Notes under the pieces: generated by a model | The model's input: only the letters and a program-made list of their open reading frames with translations | Told to the model about the DNA's origin: nothing | Database searches by the model: none | Position numbers and translations under genes: made by a program | Origin: Kovacikia minuta CCNUW1 | GTDB taxonomy: Bacteria > Cyanobacteriota > Cyanobacteriia > Leptolyngbyales > Leptolyngbyaceae | Direction of reading: 5' to 3' | DNA: 64,000 nt | Assembly (NCBI RefSeq): GCF_020091585.1 | Contig: NZ_CP083583.1 | Span: 682,001 to 746,000 of the forward strand | Shown: piece after piece, positions 1 to 9,392 of the stretch | Layout of the letters: every line of letters starts with the position of its first letter | Position numbering within the stretch: the stretch's first letter is position 1

Positions 1-626
1 TCAAGAGACCTCACTGTTAATGGTTTTCTTGCAACAACAAGGTTACACCGGCAGTGAGCGGACCCTGATGCGCTACCTCAAACAACTACGAGAAGCTCAG
101 GGCCTGCCACCCAAGCGAGCACTTTGGACTTCGGGGTTGGCGAAAGTGAGCGACCCACAATTGCCGCCCTTCACTGCACGTCGCGCTAGTTTTCTGATTG
201 TTAAATCCGAATCACATCGAGATACCGAAGAAGTCGATTTGTTAGCTCGATTGGTCGCAGCACATCCGGATTTGAACGAAGCGGTTGAGTTGGCTCAGGA
301 GTTTTCACAATTGCTACGCCAACGTAAAGCAGAAGGGTTTGAACCTTGGTTGATGAAGGTGTTCAAGAGCAAACTCAAAACGTTTCGAGCATTTGCAAAG
401 AGTCTTTTCGAGGATTATGCTGCGGTGCGAGCCAGCATGGTTTTAGAGGTGAGCAATGGCATGGTTGAAGGCTTCAACAATCGATTGAAGATGGTGAAAC
501 GGCAGATGTATGGACGGGCTGGTTTAGAACTGCTGAGTAAGCGTTTCATTGTCGCTTAGAAAGTGCTTCTCAAAATCATCGTCTATTTCTAATCTCGAAC
601 GCTTCACCAAAAGATCGGAAGAACCC
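1..626 (+). mobile_element. Right end of an ISL3-type insertion sequence
   Basis: Transposase 3' end followed by a terminal sequence at 602-626 (CTTCACCAAAAGATCGGAAG then AACCC), which read outward resembles ISL3 inverted repeats of the GGTTCTTCCG...TTTTGGTGAA type. It abuts an ISKra4 transposase remnant on the other strand, so it probably inserted into that gene. The left end and target duplication are outside the window. Confidence 0.6.
2..559 (+). CDS. ISL3-family transposase, C-terminal part
   Basis: The frame is open from the left edge, so the start lies outside the window; an internal ATG is at 20. The C-terminal block (SNGMVEGFNNRLKMVKRQMY, then GRAGLELL) is the usual end of ISL3-type DDE transposases, where the glutamate of VEGFNN is the last catalytic acidic residue. 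The gene ends just before an inverted-repeat-like sequence at 602-626, so this is the right end of an insertion sequence. Whether the whole element is intact cannot be seen. Confidence 0.85.
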   Translation, partial: QETSLLMVFLQQQGYTGSERTLMRYLKQLREAQGLPPKRALWTSGLAKVSDPQLPPFTARRASFLIVKSESHRDTEEVDLLARLVAAHPDLNEAVELAQEFSQLLRQRKAEGFEPWLMKVFKSKLKTFRAFAKSLFEDYAAVRASMVLEVSNGMVEGFNNRLKMVKRQMYGRAGLELLSKRFIVA

Positions 627-951
627 AATGTAATTGACGCCTCATAGTGGTTCCACCGGCACTCGTTTGGTAGACATGCCGATGCACTTCTACGGTTCCA
701 TAAGGGGTTTGATAGGTTTTGGGCAATTGTCCTTTACTCGTCCAATTCATCCCACCCATTTCAATGGCACTTCCATCGGTATCAAATTGTTTAAGAGCTT
801 CTCCACTGGCCACAGTTCCTGCTTCATTCAGTACCGATTGAATGGTTTCTTCGGTATCTAGAAATGATTGGCTCAGAGGAATAGTGATTTGAAGTGTGAT
901 TGACTCTGTTGTACTCTGGACAATGCTTACAGCCATTCCTTGCCCCTCCAC
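604..951 (-). pseudogene. ISKra4-family transposase N-terminal remnant
   Basis: The open frame encodes an ISKra4-like segment including DTDGSAIEMGG, WTSKGQLPKTYQTPYG and EVHRHVYQTSAGG, then diverges after SAGGTT, near 640, into an unrelated short tail. Family members are several hundred residues long, so only the N-terminal region remains. A likely start is the internal ATG at 936. The break lies close to the ISL3 end at 626, which probably caused the truncation. Confidence 0.75.
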
Positions 952-1283
952 AAGCCTGGAAAAATAAACCCAGTCTCCAGAGCATATCAGGCCTTGTTAT
1001 CTACATCAAGTTTTGGTCAAACCCATTACACTTCCTTGCGCCCTGGATTTTCCTTCGCTGGCAAATCCAGTCCAACCAGATGCAGCACAAGCCCCTGAGT
1101 ACCGCCGGATGATTCACTGGTTTCTCATCATTAGTTCTTTAATTGCGGGTGTTATTGCACTTCTATTTGAGATATTTGTCGATTTTGATGCAGTTTCTTT
1201 TGGGTTTGATAGCCTTTTCTGAGAAGAAATATCGTAAAAGTTTTTTTGCCCCTCTCAGGATTGCGAATTAAACAATACCAGGA

Positions 1284-1375
1284 ATTCCATTCGTAAAGGT
1301 TTAGCATTCGGCAGGGATGCTTTTGGCAATGGCAAAGGTTTCTGCCCGCATGCTAAACCCCTACAAATTACCGAT
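1284..1375. repeat. Dispersed inverted-repeat element, copy 1
   Basis: Imperfect arms GTAAAGGTTTAGCATTCGG and GCATGCTAAACCCCTAC surround a core with GGCAATGGCAAAGGTTTC. Related sequence recurs at 6806-6890 and 11398-11467, each time between genes. This looks like a small non-autonomous dispersed repeat of the host. Confidence 0.6.
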
Positions 1376-1428
1376 TTTATAATCAGTTTTACGTGATACC
1401 AACTTGAATTGAAAACGCGACAGATCGG

Positions 1429-1456
1429 GTAGGGGCGTTTGGCCAAACGCCCCTAC
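1429..1456. repeat. Perfect 28-bp palindrome, possible terminator or REP-like unit
   Basis: GTAGGGGCGTTTGG at 1429-1442 is followed directly by its exact reverse complement at 1443-1456. It lies 28 bp beyond the stop codon of the minus-strand leuS-like gene, so it could stop transcription, although no clear T-run follows. Palindromes of this GTAGGGGCG type are common between genes in cyanobacteria. Confidence 0.6.
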
Positions 1457-1483
1457 AGGATGTTGATGTGTCACAAAGACGAT

Positions 1484-3304
1484 TTAATTTGGTATGACAA
1501 AGTTGAGAACTTTACCGGGAACGTAAACAGTACGACGAACCACCTGATGAGTGAGGTGCCGTTGGATCGCTTCAGCCTGTTTGGCAGTCGCGATCGCCTC
1601 TGCTTCTGAAGCATCTGGATGGAGGGTAATTGTTGTGCGAACACGTCCATTGATCTGCACAGTGATTGTTATCTGCTCCTGCGTTAAGAATTCTGGATTA
1701 GCTTTTGGGAAAGCCTGCTGATGAACCGAGTTCGATTCACCTAATTGTTGCCAGAGTTCTTCCGTAAGATGCGGGGCAAAGGGAGTTAACAGCAACAAAT
1801 AGGATTTCAATTCCACTTCAGTCGTCATACTCACCTTTGACTGCATTGTGTTGAAATAGCTCATTAATGCAGCGATCGCAGTATTGTATTTGAGCGATTG
1901 AATATCCTGTGTAACCTTATGAATCGTTTGATGCAATTGTCGTTGTGATTCCAAATCAGGAGAAATGGATTGAAGGTTATTCTGGTGTTTTCCTACCCAT
2001 TGATACACACGATTCAAAAACCGTCGAATACCCGCAATTCCGTGATCGGAGAAATCGCCCCCCTGATCATACGGTCCCAAAAACATCAAATAGGTCCGCA
2101 ACGTATCTGCACCATAGTCCTCAATGTAGCGATCGGGATTCACGACATTTCCCTTCGATTTGCTCATCTTGGCACCCTGTTGGGTCAGCAACCCGTGGGC
2201 ACGGAATCGCCGAAACGGTTCCTCAAACGGGATGTGCCCCAAATCATGCAACACCATGGTGATGAAACGGCTGTACAAGAGGTGGAGCACAGAATGTTCC
2301 GCGCCACCAATGTACATATCGACCGGCAACCACCGGGTCGTGATGGACGGATCAAACGGAACGTCAGCGCGATCGCTGGACGGATAGCGCAAGAAATACC
2401 AGGCAGAATCCAAAAAGTTATCCGACACATCCGTTTCACGCGTTGCTACGCCTCCACAACAAGGACAGGTCGTATTCACGAATTCTGGAATATCTGCCAA
2501 AGGAGAATTTCCAGTGCCCTTCGGCAACCAGTCCTGCGTTGGCGGCAACTGTACGGGCAACCGGTCTTCAGGAACCGGGACTGTTCCACAGGTGGCGCAA
2601 TAAACAATCGGAATGGGCGGTCCCCAATAGCGTTGGCGGGAAATTAACCAATCCCGCAAGTGATATTCTACTTTGCCATTTATTTCGGAACGTCCAATCC
2701 AGTTGCGCTGTGCCGTTTTGACTCGTTCTGACCAATCCAAGTGATCTAAATTGTCTAATAGCCGTTGGGCATATTGGGTAATTTTGAAGAACCACTGTTC
2801 CAATTCCCGCTGCGTGGCGATCGCACCACACCGCTCACACTCGCCTCCGATGACCTGTTCATCGGCAAGTACGGTTTTGCAGGACGGACACCAGTTCACT
2901 GCTGCTTTTTTGCGAACGGCTAACCCAGCTTTGAACAACTGCAAGAAAATCCATTGAGTCCATTTGTAGTACGAGGGATCGGTGGTTTGAACTTCGTGAT
3001 TCCAGCAAAACCGATTGCCGATCCGTTTCAATTGGGTTTCTCGAAATCGTTCGACATTACGGGCAGTCAGGGTGCTAGGGTGCACCCCTCGTTTGATCGC
3101 AAAGTTTTCGCTGTGTATCCCAAAGGCATCAAACCCGATTGGCTCAAAAACCGTTCTACCCTGCATCGCCAAGAAGCGACCGTAGATGTCGGCTCCCGTA
3201 AAGGCGTAGACATTTCCGACGTGCAACCCTTCTGCGGAGGGGTAGGGAAACATCATCAAGTTGTAAAAGGGCTGAGTCGTCGTTGTTAAATCAGCTTCAT
3301 ACAA
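1484..3304 (-). CDS. leuS: Leucyl-tRNA synthetase-like protein lacking the CP1 editing domain
   Basis: Class Ia synthetase. The HIGH-type motif reads HVGN (residues 28-31 from the TTG at 3304) and KMSKS is intact (379-383). Zinc-type cysteines are at 139/142 and 156/159. In normal LeuRS the RNWIGRSE block is followed by an editing domain of roughly 200 residues before RLRDW.VSRQRYWG. Here RNWIGRSE (200-207) is joined almost directly to HLRDWLISRQRYWG (214 onward), so hydrolytic editing should be absent. Total length is about 610-625 residues, against about 860 for housekeeping forms. The start is uncertain: homologous sequence (FDHRAIERKWQ) extends up to 3358 and the frame is open to 3436 without an in-frame ATG or GTG. 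It is divergent from ilvD. It may be a specialised or resistance-type paralogue. Confidence 0.85.
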   Translation of the reverse strand: MYEADLTTTTQPFYNLMMFPYPSAEGLHVGNVYAFTGADIYGRFLAMQGRTVFEPIGFDAFGIHSENFAIKRGVHPSTLTARNVERFRETQLKRIGNRFCWNHEVQTTDPSYYKWTQWIFLQLFKAGLAVRKKAAVNWCPSCKTVLADEQVIGGECERCGAIATQRELEQWFFKITQYAQRLLDNLDHLDWSERVKTAQRNWIGRSEINGKVEYHLRDWLISRQRYWGPPIPIVYCATCGTVPVPEDRLPVQLPPTQDWLPKGTGNSPLADIPEFVNTTCPCCGGVATRETDVSDNFLDSAWYFLRYPSSDRADVPFDPSITTRWLPVDMYIGGAEHSVLHLLYSRFITMVLHDLGHIPFEEPFRRFRAHGLLTQQGAKMSKSKGNVVNPDRYIEDYGADTLRTYLMFLGPYDQGGDFSDHGIAGIRRFLNRVYQWVGKHQNNLQSISPDLESQRQLHQTIHKVTQDIQSLKYNTAIAALMSYFNTMQSKVSMTTEVELKSYLLLLTPFAPHLTEELWQQLGESNSVHQQAFPKANPEFLTQEQITITVQINGRVRTTITLHPDASEAEAIATAKQAEAIQRHLTHQVVRRTVYVPGKVLNFVIPN

Positions 3305-3384
3305 CTGAGTCTGCTGCCAAATCGATTGCCATTTGCGCTCGATCGCACGGTGATCGAAACTACTCGATGGGGAAATAGGATTGA

Positions 3385-3468
3385 CCGGATCACATTGATC
3401 CGGCGTTACAGGTCCCAGTGGTGCATCATAAAATCCTCAATGCTGCTTGTAGTGCAATGTAACATTGC
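3385..3468. promoter_or_regulatory. Palindromes and mini-ORF between leuS-like gene and ilvD
   Basis: Two perfect palindromes lie in the divergent intergenic region: CCGGATC-N5-GATCCGG at 3385-3403 and GCAATGT-A-ACATTGC at 3454-3468. Read on the minus strand, a GAGG-preceded mini-ORF of seven codons (MMHHWDL) ends just before the first palindrome, which could then form an RNA hairpin upstream of the synthetase. The second palindrome has the shape of an operator. Function is inferred only. Confidence 0.4.
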
Positions 3469-3621
3469 CCCCCGCTTTTCCGCTAGTCCCCGATCGGGTG
3501 ATGGGTTGTCTCCTTGTAGACATCGTTTGGTTTGAATTATGGAGCCAATAGAAGTCACCTGACCTGTTTTTGTAACACAACCGTTTAGACTGTTTAAAAG
3601 CCTTTAGACGAATAGAATGCT

Positions 3622-5466
3622 ATGCCGACCTACCGCTCCAAAACCTCCACTCAGGGACGCAATATGGCGGGTGCCCGCGCCCTCTGGCGCGCGACCGGAA
3701 TGCAAACCGAGGATTTCGAAAAGCCCATTATTGCGGTTGCTAACTCCTTTACCCAATTCGTACCCGGACACGTTCACCTGAAGGATCTGGGGCAATTGGT
3801 GTGCCGTGAAATTGAAGCCGCGGGCGGGGTTGCCAAGGAATTCAACACCATTGCAGTGGATGATGGCATCGCGATGGGACACGACGGAATGCTCTATAGT
3901 CTGCCCTCGCGGGAGATCATCGCCGATTCGGTGGAGTACATGGTCAACGCCCATTGTGCCGATGCCCTGGTCTGCATTTCTAACTGTGACAAAATTACCC
4001 CTGGCATGTTGATGGCATCACTGCGACTCAACATTCCCACCGTATTTGTCTCCGGTGGGCCAATGGAAGCGGGCAAAACTAAACTGGCGGAGCACAAATT
4101 AGACCTGGTGGATGCAATGGTGGCTGCCGCCAACGATACCATCAGCGACGAAGTGGTTGAGGAGTATGAGCGGTCTGCCTGCCCGACCTGTGGTTCCTGT
4201 TCCGGCATGTTCACCGCCAACTCCATGAATTGTCTCACCGAGGCGATCGGTCTTTCCTTACCCGGCAATGGCACTGTGCTGGCAACCCACTTCGATCGTA
4301 AGGATCTGTTCCTGAACGCGGCTCGAACTATTGTCAGCATTACCCGTCGCTACTACGAGCAGGACGATGAATCGGTTCTGCCCCGCGCGATCGCTAGCTT
4401 CAAAGCGTTCGAAAATGCGATGGCGTTGGATATTGCAATGGGCGGATCGACCAATACCATTCTGCATCTGCTGGCGGCTGTCCACGAAGCTGGGGTCGAT
4501 TTCACCCTATCCGATATCGATCGGCTCTCGCGTAAAGTGCCCCAACTTTGCAAGGTGGCACCCAACACCCAGAAGTATCACATCGAGGATGTCCACCGGG
4601 CAGGGGGCATTCCCGGTATTCTCGGCGAATTGGATCGGGCGGGTCTACTCCATACGGATGTGCCCACGGTTCACAGTCAGACGCTGAAAGAAGCCCTCGA
4701 TCGCTGGGATGTTATGCGAACCCAGGATGAGGCTGTCCATACCTTCTTCAAGGCTGGTCCGGCGGGAATTCCGACTCAGCAAGCCTTCAGCCAATCGACG
4801 CGTTGGCCCTCCCTCGACCTGGATCGGCAGGACGGCTGTATCCGCAGTATCGACCATGCCTTTAGCACCGAGGGGGGGTTGGCTGTGCTCTACGGAAACC
4901 TGGCGGAGCGCGGTTGTATTGTAAAGACGGCAGGCGTAGACGAAAGCATTCTTGTGTTTGAGGGCAGGGCACGCATTTATGAAAGCCAGGATGCTGCGGT
5001 CAAAGGAATTTTGAATGATAAGGTAAAACCGGGCGACGTGGTCATCATTCGCTATGAGGGACCGCGTGGTGGTCCTGGCATGCAGGAAATGCTTTACCCC
5101 ACCAGCTACCTTAAGTCCAAAGGTCTGGGCAAAACTTGTGCATTACTGACCGATGGTCGCTTCTCGGGGGGTACTTCCGGGCTTTCCATTGGCCATGCCT
5201 CTCCAGAGGCAGCAGCGGGGGGTAATATTGCGCTGGTTCAGGATGGCGATCGCATCCGAATTGACATTCCCAACCGCAGGATTGATGTGGATCTGTCGGT
5301 GGAGGAATTAGCCAACCGGCGGGCGGCAATGGAAGCAAAGGGCAAAGATGCCTGGAAGCCTGCGCAGCCCCGGCAACGTCGAGTCACCGCGGCACTTAAA
5401 GCGTATGCTCTGCTGGCAACTAGCGCCGATCAAGGTGCGGTTCGTAACCTGGAAATGCTGGAGTAG
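3622..5466 (+). CDS. ilvD: Dihydroxy-acid dehydratase (E. coli-type)
   Basis: Catalyses dehydration of dihydroxy acids to 2-keto acids in isoleucine, valine and leucine synthesis. The 614-residue length and the N-terminus ([20 protein letters not shown]) match the E. coli-type enzyme of about 616 residues rather than the shorter form of about 560 residues usual in cyanobacteria. Cluster-binding cysteines are visible in SNCDKITPG (Cys122) and [11 protein letters not shown] (Cys187, 190, 193). The C-terminal block [20 protein letters not shown] is complete, so the gene looks intact. It stands alone, divergent from the leuS-like gene. It may be a second, acquired copy. Confidence 0.93.
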   Translation: MPTYRSKTSTQGRNMAGARALWRATGMQTEDFEKPIIAVANSFTQFVPGHVHLKDLGQLVCREIEAAGGVAKEFNTIAVDDGIAMGHDGMLYSLPSREIIADSVEYMVNAHCADALVCISNCDKITPGMLMASLRLNIPTVFVSGGPMEAGKTKLAEHKLDLVDAMVAAANDTISDEVVEEYERSACPTCGSCSGMFTANSMNCLTEAIGLSLPGNGTVLATHFDRKDLFLNAARTIVSITRRYYEQDDESVLPRAIASFKAFENAMALDIAMGGSTNTILHLLAAVHEAGVDFTLSDIDRLSRKVPQLCKVAPNTQKYHIEDVHRAGGIPGILGELDRAGLLHTDVPTVHSQTLKEALDRWDVMRTQDEAVHTFFKAGPAGIPTQQAFSQSTRWPSLDLDRQDGCIRSIDHAFSTEGGLAVLYGNLAERGCIVKTAGVDESILVFEGRARIYESQDAAVKGILNDKVKPGDVVIIRYEGPRGGPGMQEMLYPTSYLKSKGLGKTCALLTDGRFSGGTSGLSIGHASPEAAAGGNIALVQDGDRIRIDIPNRRIDVDLSVEELANRRAAMEAKGKDAWKPAQPRQRRVTAALKAYALLATSADQGAVRNLEMLE

Positions 5467-5479
5467 CGCCATCCACCGC

Positions 5480-5884
5480 AAGTTAGCATGCTTCCTTAGG
5501 TTTGCTTTTAACGTGAGAATTGCATCGGCTCGTTCCACTCCATCTACAATTCGGATGGGCAGGTTCAGTTGTTCAATCACCTGTCCTAGAACGCCGGTAC
5601 AGAAACCGGGGTTCTGCTGTGAGATGATGCCTCCATCTGAATCACCCACCACATGCTTGGGGAAGGACAGCACTTGTCCTGTACCCAATCTGCGGGATGG
5701 AGTTGCCCGCTTCTCCAGTGGAATGTGAGGTACTTCGCGCGTAATTGCTACCAGCTTCGGGGCGGCGACCCAAATCCAGCACGACCTCAACCAAACTATC
5801 ACGCTGCGGATGATGGTTTAGTTGCTGTTGAATTGTGAGAGGCAGAATCCCCAACAACTTTTGGAGATCATCGTTGCTGTGCAT
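5480..5884 (-). pseudogene. Decayed R3H/AAA ATPase gene (ycf45-like)
   Basis: The minus strand starts with SNDDLQKLLGILPLTIQQQL and VEVVLDLGRRPEA, typical of the N-terminus of cyanobacterial ATPases with an R3H domain. It then loses frame near 5730. A second frame carries VIEQLNLPIRIVDGVERADA and ILTLKANLRKHANLR, which resembles the C-terminal part of the same family. The whole ATPase core is missing, so this is a deletion remnant. Confidence 0.5.
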
Positions 5885-6044
5885 GTCGTTAGATACTGCA
5901 ATTTTGCTCTAGAAACTACAATCTAACAATTTGTTTGAGGAGATTCTGTGCAAGAACCGATGGAATAAGTACGGTTTCTTCCTCAAACAAATTTTTGATT
6001 TTCTAGAATTCTCCCCAAGAGGAGTGGAAGTAACATCGATTACC

Positions 6045-6521
6045 CTATGGGGATGAGGATTTCCGCAGCCAAGCGGCGATCGCCGTATCGAGGGAGAAGG
6101 GGCCACCACCATTGGTCAGGAAGAAGCTAAACCACAGGGCATAAAGGGAAGCCGTTTCCAGGGGGGGAATATGCCAGCCGTCTTTCTTGAGATGAAAGAA
6201 TATGGCAATCATCATGGTAAATAGCAGGATCAGGGCATTGAGCCGAGTGAAAAATCCCACAGCCAGCAAAATCGAACTCCCAATTTCAGCATAGGCGGCG
6301 CAATAGGTCAAGAAAACTGGGTAAGGTAAGCCAATAAAACTCACAACTCCACTCGCAAACCCCTGCACATTTGCCAGTTTGCTAAATCCATTGTGGATCA
6401 TCAGTAAACCCACCACTACTCGACAAATTGTCCAGGCAACCTGAGCAGGGCGGTTCTCGATCGCGGTAGATTCCAAAGTGGAACTCAGTAACGTTGATTT
6501 CGTTTGAATTGCAGTCATCAC
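6045..6521 (-). CDS. DoxX-family membrane protein
   Basis: Four hydrophobic helices are visible, with the family blocks RVVVGLLMIHNGFSKL, YCAAYAEIGSSILLAVGF and FTRLNALILLFTMMIAIFFH. Length (158 residues) is typical of DoxX proteins, integral membrane proteins linked in some bacteria to oxidative-stress handling or quinone chemistry. The role here is not known. No operon partner is adjacent. Confidence 0.88.
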   Translation of the reverse strand: MMTAIQTKSTLLSSTLESTAIENRPAQVAWTICRVVVGLLMIHNGFSKLANVQGFASGVVSFIGLPYPVFLTYCAAYAEIGSSILLAVGFFTRLNALILLFTMMIAIFFHLKKDGWHIPPLETASLYALWFSFFLTNGGGPFSLDTAIAAWLRKSSSP

Positions 6522-6691
6522 TGGGAATGGTTTCAGTTAAGTTTAATTGATTTTCGCCGATAATTGCCTGGCTGATTCTGCTGTTCCAACGGTCTTAACG
6601 ATTGTTCACTGAATCGACAGAGAACAGGTAACAACAGATATTAACCCGGCAGCTTTTGTTCCTACATATTTTGGAATTGCGCCATGATTGC

Positions 6692-6771
6692 GTAGGGTGC
6701 TGTTAGCGACAGCGTAACGCACCGAGGCGTGGGTTAGCGGTGCGTTACGGCGATGCCTAACAGCACCCTAC
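6692..6771. repeat. Nested perfect palindrome (80 bp)
   Basis: Outer arms GTAGGGTGCTGTTAG (6692-6706) and CTAACAGCACCCTAC (6757-6771) are exact complements. Inner arms GTAACGCACCG and CGGTGCGTTAC are also exact. The element lies 170 bp upstream of the DoxX gene in the 6522-7066 intergenic stretch. It resembles the GCGTTACG-type intergenic repeats of cyanobacteria. Confidence 0.7.
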
Positions 6772-6805
6772 AGCTCATGCTAGATCAAATATTGCCAGGT
6801 TAATA

Positions 6806-6890
6806 AAGCACGCGCGAAGCATTTGGGCAGAAACCTTTGCCATCGCTGAAAGATCTCTACCAAATGCTAAGCCCTTACGCCTGAAATTAC
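6806..6890. repeat. Dispersed inverted-repeat element, copy 2
   Basis: Contains GCATTTGGGCAGAAACC and CCAAATGCTAAGCCC around TTTGCCATCG, related to the copies at 1284-1375 and 11398-11467. The rest of 6522-7066 holds no supported gene. Confidence 0.55.
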
Positions 6891-7253
6891 CAATATTATT
6901 TACTTCCCATTCCTAGGCAAAAGAAATCGATGGTTCACCCTCGCATCTACCGAAAGGTTGAATCCGAAACAATTTCTATGGGTAGAGTACCGCTCAGATT
7001 TATAGGATTAGGATGGTAAAAATGCTACCTCCCCCAAACGAACGCTATCGCTAAGGAGGAAACTTAATGCTTAAACATTTTTTTGCAGGTAGTTCCATTT
7101 TTGTTTTCCTGATCACAGGAACTCTGGCTGCTCAAGCAGAGCCGCCCCGACCTGAACCCGTAGTATTGGGGCAATCTACTTCTCTTCCACCGTTGGCACA
7201 AACCACAGCTTTAAGTAAATATGCGGCAACCGATTCTGTTCCGGTCATAGATC

Positions 7254-8582
7254 CTACCGTGTACACACAAGTGGGGCTTGAGCTAGTTTCCACCCGATGA
7301 AGATTGCCTCAAACTGCCGCAAACCATGAATTAGAGTAGGCATTCCGGGGGGACGTTGGGAGCGATAACCCGACCATCCTCCTAAGCGAGCAATTAACCA
7401 GGTTGCCCAAGCTAAAGAACTGGGAGGATGAGGATTCTGCTGTTTTTGAGTGTGTCCTTGCAACGTCGGTTCTAGCTGAGTGAGGCATTGCTGCTGTTCA
7501 TCGCTAAAGGCAACAGAGGCAGATAACTCAGGGTTATCTCGCCCTTCCACCAGTTGTAGGACTCGCACGGCAATCGACAGCGCCAGCACAGTCAAGCGTT
7601 GAATGGCATCTACCGATTCCAGTTGCGTCGCTTCGAGATTGAGTCCGGCCTGTTTGAGGGTGGCAAACAGTTGTTCAATCCGCCAGCGCCAGCAGTACCA
7701 CTGAATGACTTGGAGTGCCTGTTCTAAGCAAACGACTTCATGAGTGGTCAACAGTCGCCAATGAATCGGTTGTTGTCCAGGGGGTGGGTTGACTTCCTGT
7801 GCCTCTACGGCGTAGAGACCCACACTGGGAGGATAGTCGTGAGCGTTGAGGTTGTCGGGTCGCCGGATCTCAACCTTCGCCACACGCACAACTAGCAATG
7901 CCTCTCGTGCAGTTTGCCCTCGACGGGGATCTTCTACCACTTGCACGGTGTAACTTCCCTGAACGGGTTGAATCGTCAGGTAGTCATAGAGCGATAACGA
8001 CTGATGCCACAGACGACGATTTTGACACACCCTGATTAATAAATGGGTTTGAGCGTCTGGAACCGTCGCCCATTCTTCATACAGGTCGCTTTCACGGTCG
8101 CCGATATGAGTGATTAACCTCGCTCCTCCAGCCCTCAAACATCGGTTGCTGCCTTCAGCCGATCGCAGCCATTTGTAGGATTCCTTTTCCTCAATCGGCA
8201 GGTGTTGATAGTCGCGTTGATGTTTATCGCTATGGTCGATGTCACGACTCCACAAATGAATGGTACTTAACCCTAATGGAAAGCCAGTCTCGGCATTCAG
8301 CACCAGGGTTGGATGAATGAAAAACCCAACATCTCGGTCGTTGCCAACGACCCCAAGTCCTTGCGGCTTTAACCGCCCTGCATGGGACTGCAAGTTAACC
8401 TCACTGCTATCACTAATCGATAACACATGCAATCCTTCCACCTGCGCCTGGCACTGGTCAGCAACACTCCGCACTAACTCGGATATCGTCACGTTTTCAT
8501 TCTCCAAGAAACGATAGTAGCCAATCTGTTCAGCTCGATTTTGGCTGATTTGGCGAATGTTTACCGATTGGTGCTGAAGCAT
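7254..8582 (-). CDS. IS4-family transposase
   Basis: The 442-residue main frame has the IS4 hallmark Y-x2-R-x3-E-x6-K in YCWRWRIEQLFATLK. Earlier acidic positions are likely the D of ISDSSEV and the D of HIGDRESDLYEEW. Translation could begin at the ATG at 8582. However, a short upstream frame (MDNPILIHAAQIKGTAFGDP, then RLVKRG) carries the family N-terminus in another frame, joined across an A4G5 run. The full enzyme may therefore need a -1 frameshift. Confidence 0.93.
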   Translation of the reverse strand: MLQHQSVNIRQISQNRAEQIGYYRFLENENVTISELVRSVADQCQAQVEGLHVLSISDSSEVNLQSHAGRLKPQGLGVVGNDRDVGFFIHPTLVLNAETGFPLGLSTIHLWSRDIDHSDKHQRDYQHLPIEEKESYKWLRSAEGSNRCLRAGGARLITHIGDRESDLYEEWATVPDAQTHLLIRVCQNRRLWHQSLSLYDYLTIQPVQGSYTVQVVEDPRRGQTAREALLVVRVAKVEIRRPDNLNAHDYPPSVGLYAVEAQEVNPPPGQQPIHWRLLTTHEVVCLEQALQVIQWYCWRWRIEQLFATLKQAGLNLEATQLESVDAIQRLTVLALSIAVRVLQLVEGRDNPELSASVAFSDEQQQCLTQLEPTLQGHTQKQQNPHPPSSLAWATWLIARLGGWSGYRSQRPPGMPTLIHGLRQFEAIFIGWKLAQAPLVCTR

Positions 8583-8737
8583 TGCTTCATACAGTGCCGC
8601 CCCCTTTTGACTAAACGAGGGTCACCAAATGCAGTTCCTTTGATTTGTGCTGCATGAATGAGAATGGGGTTATCCATAATCAATGAGAGTTTTGAGGAGC
8701 TACCTTAGTCTAGGCTCGATTTGTGTGTACACGGTAG
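7254..8737 (-). mobile_element. IS4-family insertion sequence, copy A (1484 bp)
   Basis: The ends carry inverted repeats starting CTACCGTGTACACACAA. It is flanked by a perfect 10-bp duplication GTCATAGATC (7244-7253 and 8738-8747), proving insertion into the peptidoglycan-binding gene. The element has the same length as copy B (14427-15910) and encodes the same transposase, so transposition was recent. The last three bases of the element supply the transposase stop codon. Confidence 0.95.
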
Positions 8738-8983
8738 GTCATAGATCTGGGAGATAGGGGACAAGCTGTGGCAGATGTGCAACAGTATCTCAAACAAGTA
8801 GGGTTATACACTGGAGCGATCGATGGCATTTATGGAGAAGAGTCCCAAGCAGCCATTGTGCAATTTCAGGAACTGGCAGATTTACGAATGGATGGCATCG
8901 TCGGTGCCGAAACCTGGAGAGCGATGATTAACAATGATGCATCCTAATTATTAGCGTAAAAAATCAGGGTGAGAGAATGATCC

Positions 8984-9041
8984 GCAAATCTGTTTAGCCG
9001 TGATACGCAACCAAAAACGGTACTCACGGCAACAGATTTGC
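8984..9041. terminator. Long hairpin downstream of the peptidoglycan-binding gene
   Basis: Arms GCAAATCTGTTTAGCCGTGA (8984-9003) and TCACGGCAACAGATTTGC (9024-9041) pair along 18 bases with a 2-base bulge, followed by CTTTAT. It lies 37 bp after the stop codon, so it is a probable terminator. The rest of 8948-9392 shows no gene. Confidence 0.6.
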
Positions 9042-9392
9042 TTTATGCATCCTGACGAATAAGTTGAAAAACCATTCAACTAATAACCCATCTCACGATG
9101 ACCTGATTGAACCTCAACATCACCCGATCGATGGGGTGAGATCGTTACTCCTCTCCAGAGTTAATACAGTACCCGCGATCGTTTGATGAATCAGATGCAT
9201 CAACATTGCAAGTAGTAGACAGCGGAAACACGTCTACTATTCTTCCCCAGCACCCAATCCTCAGCCCTGTTGAACCAAGGGTTACCGAGCTTACCCAGCG
9301 GTCTATTACTTTCTCTCCCTTGCAACTTATGAGATTGCTAAAATGTGATTGCTCAGGTTAAATTCACTTGAGCAATCACACCTGATTTCAGG

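Larger units (their letters stand above)
952..1483. other. Intergenic region with repeats, no supported gene
   Basis: No open frame here has a recognisable product. The region contains a degenerate inverted repeat (1284-1375) and a perfect 28-bp palindrome (1429-1456) beside the 3' end of the leuS-like gene. The short frames present look like chance. Confidence 0.6.
7067..8947 (+). pseudogene. Exported peptidoglycan-binding-domain protein, interrupted by an IS4-family element
   Basis: The first part (7067-7253) starts after a strong GGAGGA site and encodes a signal peptide (LKHFFAGSSIFVFLITGTLA, cleavage near AQA-EP) and a short linker. The second part (8738-8947), after removal of the insertion and one copy of its target duplication, continues in frame with DLGDRGQAVADVQQYLKQVG, YTGAIDGIYGE and VQFQELADLRMDGIVGAETW. 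That is a PG_binding_1 repeat that would anchor the protein to peptidoglycan. The insertion separates the signal peptide from the binding domain, so the gene is inactive in this copy. Confidence 0.88.

Noticed and set aside
1945-3289. Long plus-strand open frames opposite the leuS-like gene
   Set aside because: They are antisense to a clear synthetase and have no family motifs or ribosome-binding sites.
3604-5802. Minus-strand frames opposite ilvD
   Set aside because: Shadows of a strongly conserved gene. Only the part beyond 5480 shows R3H-type remnants.
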